Assembly: GCF_003589595.1 (NCBI RefSeq)
Contig: NW_020654810.1
Location: 20,093,201-20,157,200, forward strand
Direction: 5' to 3'
DNA: 64,000 bases
Source: Hyposmocoma kahamanoa
Taxonomy: Eukaryota > Arthropoda > Insecta > Lepidoptera > Cosmopterigidae
Position numbers and translations under genes: made by a program. Positions within the stretch are counted from its first letter, which is position 1; every line of letters begins with the position of its first letter. Below the pieces are notes generated by a model. It saw only the letters and a program-made list of their open reading frames with translations, made no database searches and was not told the origin of the DNA. Positions 56,128 through 64,000 of this stretch are shown piece after piece.

Positions 56128-56312
56128 CCATTTTTCGGTTCTAAATTGCGTATATTCGTTTTTTTTTTCAAACAAAAAAACGGTGTCGGGCACTTTACAG
56201 GGTCGATAGTCCCTTATTACAAACTTGGCATGAATTTCTCATTTTTGTTTTTTAAACAAATATACGAGACTGAGATCCGAAAAAATTGTTGTATTTCCAA
56301 TGTGTAGTAACT
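56128..56312. repeat. Penelope-like terminal repeat, diverged
   Basis: Two inverted termini (TTTTTCGGTTCTAAATTGCG and GAGATCCGAAAAAATTG) enclose the reverse of CTGTAAAGTGCCCGAC. Older than the 44.4-kb copy. Confidence 0.5.
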
Positions 56313-56828
56313 GCGAAAATGCAAAAAATAGATATGTCAAAATCGAAATTAAATATCACAGTCTGTACTCTAAACAAAATTGAATTTACCTATTTTATAT
56401 AACCATTAACCGAACCATAATTAATTTCAGTGGGTAAATTAGTGCTATATTATGCTAAACATAAACTAATACACCTCTAATTATGTAATCAAATTCAGAG
56501 AACGCGGCTGCTGTTAAGTAGTTGCTGGATAAAAACTGAAACTTGGCCCTTTTACTACCGATGTTGCCAAAAGAATCTTCGTGAAATAGACCTACTACTA
56601 ATAAGAATAAAGTTGTTTTTATACAAGCGTGAATAGGGATTTCATATGGCAATAAATAATAATGGGTCGCCTTTGACCTTGGCGAAGTTAGTCATCGTAG
56701 CCACGAAGACGTCGCGTAGTAACCGGCAAATCATATAAAGATTTCGGTCGTAAATAAATGCTTTCGTTATTTTCTCATGCCTGTTGCTCAGTAACAAAAT
56801 TAAGGCCTCAAGGGACCATAAATGTTAT

Positions 56829-57120
56829 GATTTAAATCCGGAAAAATAGTTTCATTTCCTATAAATGTTATATATATTTGTATTTGAACTAGTGTAGTCT
56901 TAGATGATTAAATGATTAAATTAAATGGTGCCAGTGACATTGAACAAAAAATCACATGATAAAAGTGTCTTTGTCTTAATAGACACTAAAAAAATTGCCA
57001 GTGGGCGATTTCTTTATTTACTTTGTTTAGGAAATGAACCTATTTTTCCGGATTTAAATCGCTTGTATTTGTTTTTTCAAACAAACCAACGATTCGGCCC
57101 TAGGGTTCCATGGTCCCAAT
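56829..57120. repeat. Penelope-like terminus fragments
   Basis: TTAAATCCGGAAAAATAGTTTCATTTCC at 56832-56860 and, about 170 bp on, the inverse GGAAATGAACCTATTTTTCCGG at 57030-57051, continuing to AACGATTCGGCCC. The pair may be the two ends of one small element. Confidence 0.55.
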
Positions 57121-57724
57121 TAAATTTAGTGAAATGTAAATTACTTATTAGTTTCATATTTGGCTAGATTGTAATGTATTTATAATGTATTTTACTAATG
57201 ATTAGTGATTTATAAATAAATGAAAAATTGTTGATCATTTAGAATTGTAGAAACAAAGATCAAATCACAATTATATTTTAACTTTTTTACATTGTATTGG
57301 GTCTGGGTTTATTTTTTTTTTATACAAATGTAAGTGCGCATTTGACCTCCATCTCACCACAAGAACAAGTGTGCAGGCCGGGAATTCCACTCCATAGCCG
57401 TTTATTAGCTACATTTATTTTGTAAACTCTTATCAAAAGTTTCGTATTGGGGAGTAAAATGTTTTTTAATGCAACACAAACCTAATTACGGTCTGTAATT
57501 AAGGATTTGTCTGTTTTAGAGTACCAGAGAAATGGACGTCACTTCGGTGCACTACTGGGATCAATTCAGTAAAGTCAATTTCTCAAATTGGTCCTACCGG
57601 GAATCTAAATCAGGATCATTTTTTTTTTCTTTTAAATCCGGGATTCAATTTACTCAATAAAGTTACGGAAGTAATATATAGATAAATAGAAACGTGGTGG
57701 GAATAGAAGAGATAATGATGAAGT

Positions 57725-58290
57725 ATCTATGCTGCCACATAAAACCGCATTAATGTCAAAAAGTGTGCTCTGTATGCTGCCAAGATTATATAATAGAGTC
57801 CCGAAATCCATCCGAGAATTCATATTCTCGAATGGATTGCGGGAGGGATCGGTAGATCTTTTTAAGAAAATATGCAAGCAGTAATTAAATGTTAAATATT
57901 TTATAATGTAAATGATTATACGAAAACGAGATGGATTTAGGGCTAATTTGAAATAGTGTCTAGTAATCTGTATTTGACTAATTTTAACACGAGTTAATAT
58001 TTCATTTAATTTTTATTATATAGGGGTAGAAATGCAGATTATGTAATTCTCGTGCTTATTTTGGCTTTAAAAAAAAATTCTCGTGCTTATTTTAGCTTTA
58101 TTTTGGGCATTGTTAATTTTAACTGTTTTGATCTCGACATATTTACTCCTACTATTTTTTTACTGTTTCAATTATAATACTTTGAACATTATGCGACCAC
58201 TTTTGCGAAACTGGTTGTAGTAGCACTGTAATGTATTATTTAAGACCTAATTGACTTTAATTTATTGTATCTACTTCCATAAATAAATAT
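57725..58290 (+). pseudogene. LINE 3' end
   Basis: A plus frame encodes LPRLYNRVPKSIREFIFSN and SVDLFKKICKQ before a stop at 57883-57885. This resembles the C-terminus of non-LTR polymerases. About 400 bp of AT-rich 3' UTR follow, ending CTTCCATAAATAAATATATC, after which a SINE-A copy is inserted. Confidence 0.5.
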
Positions 58291-58296
58291 ATCTTT

Positions 58297-58589
58297 TTAG
58301 TAGCAGTAGAGTTCTTTGAGAAAGAGTTTGTCCAGGGTAGTACTGCCACCTTGCCTATTTCTGCCGCCAAGCAGTAATGTCAGCATTTCTGTGTTTCAGT
58401 CTTGAAGGGTAAGGGTGCTGGTGAAATTACAGTCACGTGAAAGTCAACTCTTGTCTCATGTTGATGGGCGCAGTGGAAATGCCCCTCAGATATTTGCGAT
58501 TTAAAGCTCTAAATGGCACTGCAACTGTTAAGGCGTGTAAGCTTACCATCAGGCGCACGGCCTTGTTCGTCCCGTCATTTGATATCATA
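58297..58589 (+). repeat. SINE-A copy with target duplication
   Basis: Starts TTAGTAGCAGTAGAG and ends GATATCATA. ATATCTTT precedes it (58289-58296) and follows it (58590-58597), a probable 8-bp target duplication. This helps fix the element's ends. Confidence 0.85.
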
Positions 58590-61079
58590 ATATCTTTGTC
58601 TTTCGTCCAGCGCTCACAGTGTAAACAGTTGTCGATACATCTTCACATAACTACGCTAGATTTTCGAAATATCTATGTAAATCTCAATTCCTTGACAAAT
58701 TGACTAACTCGAAATTCTTCAAGCCCCACGACACCTGTCAAATTCAGCTGATAGTTACATTTAAATTTCTGTTGTTTGCGGAACTGTACAGCGTATTCAA
58801 TTGCACGGAAATGTTGTACATACGTTTTTAATCATAAAAACGTTAACATTTCAATTTGTTTTTTTAAATCATGTTCACCTTACTTTTTACTTCGTGTGTG
58901 TAAATTCTTTAAAAATAACAAATGACTATGAAAAACAACTGAATTGTACAGTCAATTTATTGAGCAATTTGTTGACTTGAGACATGAATTTATGTTTATA
59001 TCAAAACGAAATGTCATACATAACCGTCTGTAATTTGCGATTTGATACGGTTCTCAAACTTGTTGCATGTCAGAAGGAGGTTAAATGTATATAATCTGGG
59101 ATTAAGTTGTAACAATTCTGCCACGATACGACAACTGACATGTTTGTTATATAATTTCAGATTTCGATTTCCTTGGTATTAAAAGGCGTAAAGGTGGTAA
59201 TGCAACGCGATAAGATACAAACGGCAAAAATTAAATTTATAAACAATATTAAGCAACAATACGCTCAAAAATATCAAGTGTCAAAAACGACATCAAAATT
59301 TATAAGGGTATGCGCGTATGCTTAATAAAATCTTGTTGTGCCCTAGTTTAAATTAAAACGACAAAAGCCGCCTACAGTCTGAGGCTGAGAAACAAACTTC
59401 AACTCCAACTAAGCAAACATGTTTTACGGCGATAGTTGACGTTGTACTTCTAATGTAATTATAATATAAAAAACAAGTTTTACTGTAAATTGCATGACAA
59501 TTAGAATAAAGATTATGGTAGGACAAACGCCCTAAAATTAAATGAAGATTAAAAAACAAAAATTTTTACAAATATTCAAGCCTAACGTCTTTCTCACTTG
59601 TACAATAAGACGCTCAGCATTGCACTTAAAATTTAAAATCAACTGTACCATACCATACCATACCATTTTGCTAAGGGTGTACATCCAAAGTGTACAATGT
59701 GTTGATTGTACTTACAATATTAAGTATTTCTTATAATAGAGTAATATACGATGTTTTACTTGAAATAAAATAAAACAAATCACAGGGCAAACATTCACAC
59801 TTGATATGCTATTTGTACAAATCAACCTATTTCTCATAAAAACTTAATTACTCTATCGGCGCAGGTTGTTGGTAAAATTATAAAGGTAACACCACATGCG
59901 TGAGCAGGTGAATGATTGGCTATGTTGCAGTTAATTGCACGAACTAATGGCTCAATTGAATGATAATGATAATTTCAGCGTTACTGTAAAGTGCAACAAC
60001 CGCTAATTAAATGTAATTGTTATTATTATGTGGACGACATGGGAGTTTTCTTATCTAGGTTGCGTCTAGGACATTAAATTTAATGCTAAAGAAACCGCAG
60101 AACTTAAAATATTAAAGCAACGGGAAAAAACTTAGAAACAGAAAAAAGAAACACCGTTTTAAGCGTTTTAATTTTTCCTACTTCGATTTTTAAATTTGCT
60201 TTAATAGCCAGAATCTTCTGTAATATTTTCAAAGTTACATTTTTAATAATATTCTGTCGTCGTTTATACAATGTTGCCATTCCCAACACATGATGTTATA
60301 AACCAGTTTGTAAAAAAGGCACGTTTGAAACACTTTAAGAGGATAATAACAGAGATGCTCTGCTAATCGGCCGTATTTTATTAGCCCATTATTTTCGTGA
60401 CGTTTAAAATTCCTACAGAGTCACTTGATACATAAAATTGTTAACTAAGTTGAGAGAATAATGGTGGAGAAATAATGATACGTATTTTTGTCAAAACGAG
60501 TAATTTTTTGTGATATTGCAGTGAAGTAATTGAGTGAATGTACATTTTTTTTACGGAATAGGAAGTTTCATAACACCAGTAATTTCACAGTACTCGCCTC
60601 TGCATATTGAACACTGAATTTACAGTGAAAGTGGTCGGACAATGCAATAAAACCTTTATTGTTGTTAATGTTAACGCGTTCGCAGCGAATCGTAAATGTA
60701 ATGATTTATACAACTATACATTTAGTGTTTGTATCGTATAAATAAAATACGTGTGAAATAAATTTTTATTTGTGTAATTTTATTCTTACGGTGCTTGTAT
60801 TTAAGGTAGATTCAAATTCAAATTGTTTGTTAAAGTAATATAATCCTCGTTACTTTTCTTCACAAGGTGGCAGGTATCAAGTTTTTTTTTTATACATTTG
60901 AGCTTCACAAAGCTTCGATCGAAGAGGTTTGTCACAATAATTTCTTTTAAAATTATTAAAATTAATATAAACATTAAGCAAAAAACTACGGTAAACGGTG
61001 CTCCCAAGGTTCCATACAACCATAGCATAATGAAACAAGCATGGTAACTCCATAGAAACGTATCAACGCGGCTTGTATG
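58590..61079. other. Unassigned AT-rich DNA
   Basis: Apart from the SINE-E scrap at 58608 no repeat is recognised. 59880-60060 has several TAATTA/TTAATTG sites and may be regulatory, without firm support. Confidence 0.45.
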
Positions 61080-61215
61080 TGTGCACGCCCACCGCGCGCC
61101 ATATACGGACACACACACATTCGCATAATCTCGCGGTGCACTCGCGTTTCATAGCGCGGGTCGTCTCACGAGCGTAATAGTTAAAGAATTGAAGCGTTCG
61201 CTAAGTGTTTAAAAA
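61080..61215 (+). promoter_or_regulatory. Candidate promoter and 5' UTR
   Basis: CpG-rich stretch leading into the ATG at 61216; no clear TATA box. The support is composition and the donor site downstream only. Confidence 0.25.
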
Positions 61216-61243
61216 ATGGCATCAAATAGTAGACTAAGGCGTG
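61216..61243 (+). CDS. Candidate first coding exon of a host gene
   Basis: ATG in a good context (AAAAATGGC) opens nine codons, MASNSRLRR plus one base, and meets GTG|GTAAGAG, a strong splice donor. The 150 bp upstream are GC- and CpG-richer than the neighbourhood (GCACGCCCACCGCGCGCC, CGCGGTGCACTCGCG, GCGCGGGTCGTCTCACG), as expected of a promoter and 5' UTR. No repeat family covers it. The rest of the gene would lie beyond the window. The protein is not identifiable from ten residues. Confidence 0.35.
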
Positions 61244-61463
61244 GTAAGAGTGCCCCAAATTCAGAATTATCAGCATTTCATTTCTATTTCATAATCATAG
61301 TTCATAATCAAGGTACCAATTCGCGAATCTGGTATAAAAATATCAATACCTAAATACCTACTGCATTTAACAAAGGTCATTTTAATTTAACTCAAGAATA
61401 CTGTGATAGACACCTTCAATTTTTCGAATTATGTTTACAAACTGTAAGTACAACTAAAATAAC

Positions 61464-61679
61464 TTAGTAGCAGTACAGCTTCTTTTGACAGAGTGCGTCC
61501 AAAGAAGTACTGCCACCTTAGATATTTATTTCTGCCGCCAAGCAGTAATGTGAGCATTATTGCATTTTTTTAACTTTATGTCTCAGAGTGACGGGCGCAG
61601 TGGCACTGCTACTGCTATGAACAGGCGTATCGGTTACCACCAGGCCCACGCCTTGTTCGTCTTGTCGCTTGGTACAATA
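61464..61679 (+). repeat. SINE-A copy with target duplication, internally deleted
   Basis: Starts TTAGTAGCAGTACAG and ends GGTACAATA. AAAATAAC is found on both sides (61456-61463 and 61680-61687). About 70 bp after GAGCATTATTGCA are missing. Confidence 0.8.
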
Positions 61680-61687
61680 AAAATAAC

Positions 61688-62370
61688 AACCCTACTCTCC
61701 TCTACTTTTCCAGCGAAGTGTAGGCATTTACGCCTACAAACCCCGAACAAACGTGAGTTGCCCTACTTCCTCTTATTGTACTATGATACAACCTTGGTTC
61801 TGGAGCCAGCGTGTCAATAATCTTTGTGTCATCTTTAAAACCTCTCGTTCTTTCCCATCTTTACATTACCAGGAAACATATGCACAATTCTATTAACAGC
61901 AAATATGAAACCTGATAATGCCAACGAACTCGAACTAAGGAAGTGCAAGCATTCCTAAAGGGCCATCAAAATGCTATTTTGATGTTTGACCGAGCGCATC
62001 GTATCGGCAGAAACCGGCTCGTGGAAATCGATACCGACGGATGCTATTAAATAATTATATCGATATGGGTTTATTCGATTTGAAGTATCGGCATCATAAA
62101 TTATTCCGCCTTTTTAATGGTACTTAATACTTAATACTTCGCTTTTCTTAAAAAATGGATCTATACTAGTGTAGTGTGCTGATACTGTTTACTTACAGAG
62201 CCGCTTTTTTACTTATTTTATTTATTTTTACTTATTTAGAGATATATGAATCATAACGTAAAATATCTAAAAATAAAAATATTCTTAGAAAAATAAAGTG
62301 CTGACCAAGTAAACTAGTTAATAATTTACTGTCGAGGTGTTTTAAAAACAAAAAGCTGTCCGAATTTACT
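61688..62370. other. Unassigned DNA
   Basis: Would be intron if the exon at 61216 is real. A short palindrome CATCAAAATGCTATTTTGATG sits at 61966-61986. Confidence 0.45.
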
Positions 62371-62631
62371 CATGGGCATAATAAGAGGAAACACTAAAAG
62401 GTTGAATTATGATAACCATGTTCATAATATGAATCACTGGCCACATATACCAGAACGTTTAATTTGAAAATAGAATTACTTCAATCGTCTTTTAATTTCG
62501 AATGAACGTTCTTGTAGGTCTATGTGGCCAGTGGTTCATGTGAACGTTGTTATCATAATGAATTATGAAAGGGTGAAACTTATAAGGTTGAAACCTTTAT
62601 TAGCGTTCTTCTAATTACTCGTATGTCCATT
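62371..62631. mobile_element. Long-TIR MITE, copy 2
   Basis: Shares GGTTGAATTATGATAACCATGTTC, ATGAATCACTGGCCACATA and CTTCAATCGTCTTTTAATT with 23290-23458. It keeps an additional inner inverted block around GAACGTTTAATT/GAATGAACGTTC that copy 1 has lost. Confidence 0.75.
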
Positions 62632-62741
62632 AGTAGGTGGTATATTTGGACCGTTTTTTCGTTTGTTCGGCGTTGATAGCCGAAAAAACCCAGTACATAG
62701 ATCTATAACAAACACAGAAGAATTTCGTCGACCTGCTAACT

Positions 62742-62845
62742 CAACCTGTAGCTCAGTTGGCAGACCAACGCTACGGTACAGCGTGGACCCTGGTTCAACT
62801 CCTGTAGGGTCGAAGGAATTTTTCTCTGTTTTCGATCTTTGTTTT
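62742..62845 (+). repeat. SINE-D copy
   Basis: TGTAGCTCAGTTGGCAGA and CTGGTTCAACTCCTG resemble tRNA promoter boxes. The tail GGTCGAAGGAATTTTTCTCTG marks the family, so this is a SINE rather than a tRNA gene. Confidence 0.75.
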
Positions 62846-62941
62846 ATTTAATAATTATTCTATAACAAAATTATCAGAAACACTTTTTTACACCATGGTA
62901 ATAAATTTTCCTTGGCCGTAAAACATCAAACACCATTTACT

Positions 62942-63100
62942 ATGCAAATAATCGAAAATATAGACATCAATATCAACATCGATTCAGCATTCGAGGAGAT
63001 GCATCAATTAATTCCAAACGTTTACGCAGATTGCATTACTATTTATGATGTGGATCCTGCACCTTGTACGGAAACTTTGTATCTAAACAGAGTTTTATAG
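62942..63100 (+). CDS. Hypothetical 52-residue ORF
   Basis: Starts at the ATG at 62942 and encodes an acidic peptide with SAFEEMHQLIPNVYADC. Nothing links it to a family. It lies in what would be intron 1 if the exon at 61216 is real. Confidence 0.15.
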   Translation: MQIIENIDININIDSAFEEMHQLIPNVYADCITIYDVDPAPCTETLYLNRVL

Positions 63101-64000
63101 TGACCGGTTCTAATAGAGATGTGGCATCATTACTATCTATGAATGATAAAGATTCGTACGGCTGATGTAGGTTAAAGTCCAAGAGAAGGACATCACTAAC
63201 GATCTGCGTATATATCTAAATCGGGTATATTAGTTTTTTTCAAACGAATATACATGACATTGGGTTACTAATTTTAAATTTAAATAAGTAATATACATAA
63301 ATACATGTTTGCGACGTTTTTACGAGGAAACGCATTCCATTAACCTGAAAATAGCGTCGTCTTTTGTACTACAACCTCCGAACGTGACAAACTTACTCAA
63401 TATTTACTACAGAATGAGATACTTGTATACAAGTAATAGCTATTTATATGCCGCTTAACACAGACACGCATAACTACATTAAGAACTGACGATGAAAACT
63501 CGATCGTGACGTGTAATTAATACCACTGAAATCCGTAGTAGACGATTTATTTAATCGAATGAGTTTTGTGCGAAACTAAAATAAGTCACAAACATATATT
63601 TACTTATCAGAAAAGACCTTATCGTAGATTGATAGACGGTATGAGGTTTTGTGAATGGTAAAATAACTTTGTTTGTTTCGCCTGCAGCTCGTCCTGACAA
63701 TTACTCAAGCTCAGACGCAAAGGCTAGCTTTAATAGTTATTTACGAAGACAACAGTATGGAGGCAGATGATCTATTGGTCTACTTCATGTAGTTTATTAT
63801 CCGATCGTACTAGTTTTATTAATATGTCGCCATCTATAATCGACGTATCTAGATAAAATTTTACAGGTCAGCGCACATAGTTGCAAGATCGATTTAAAAG
63901 ACTGATGTTTTTCTCATCAAATGACATACTCGTACAATGTTTTAAGATATAGTATCTAATCTACTTATAACTATGGCTGCTAACAGATTGACTGAACATT
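63101..64000. other. Unassigned DNA
   Basis: Only a scrap of the Penelope-like terminus (ATCGGGTATATTAGTTTTTTTCAAACG near 63220) is noted. Confidence 0.4.

Noticed and set aside
1..64000. CRISPR arrays, operons, rRNA genes, bacterial origin
   Set aside because: No spaced direct repeats, rRNA motifs or dense coding. SINEs, LINEs and an errantivirus place the DNA in an insect nuclear genome.

Overview
The window looks like AT-rich, non-coding nuclear DNA from an insect, most probably a moth or butterfly. The evidence is the repeats: several tRNA-derived SINE families, RTE- and CR1/jockey-type LINE 3' ends of the kind common in Lepidoptera, Penelope-like fragments, palindromic MITEs and a gypsy-type element with an env gene. 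No complete host gene is recognisable. The best host-gene signal is a possible first coding exon at 61216-61243 (+), with a good splice donor and a GC-richer upstream stretch. The window is probably intergenic or intronic.

The dominant feature is a full-length errantivirus (insect endogenous retrovirus, Ty3/gypsy class) on the minus strand at 23667-30984. It has two identical 209-bp LTRs (by eye) and a 4-bp target duplication CGAG. It carries a tRNA-Ser-type primer binding site, a polypurine tract, gag, pol (protease, reverse transcriptase, RNase H, integrase) and env with a furin-like site, fusion-peptide-like segment and C-terminal membrane anchor. Pol is interrupted by one frameshift at a run of ten T (27634-27643). 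Everything else needed looks present, so the insertion is young. It landed in the tail of an older tRNA-derived SINE.

The rest is a patchwork of nested repeats. SINE-A (about 285 bp, no obvious tRNA boxes, 19 loci) is the commonest; one copy contains the artificial 10-N assembly gap near 3.77 kb. Four or five tRNA-derived SINE families (B to F) are scattered on both strands. LINE remains include a 513-codon reverse transcriptase fragment at 52789-54330 that split a SINE-A copy. Short foldback or MITE families occur at 2.9, 4.3/49.6, 12.2, 23.4/62.5, 39.0, 50.4 and 50.7-51.1 kb. Penelope-like pieces with hammerhead-like cores lie at 18.7, 19.2-19.7, 44.4, 55.4, 56.2 and 57.0 kb. Perfect hairpins with very short loops at 12.95 and 47.1 kb belong to no repeat recognised here.

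Layout: 0-23 kb, dispersed repeats and unassigned DNA with a possible regulatory block near 14.4-14.7 kb; 23.3-31 kb, MITE, SINE and errantivirus; 31-52 kb, dispersed repeats; 52-58 kb, nested LINE and Penelope-like cluster; 58-64 kb, SINE-A copies, candidate host exon, MITE and SINE-D. All family assignments come from motif recognition by eye; no database search was possible.
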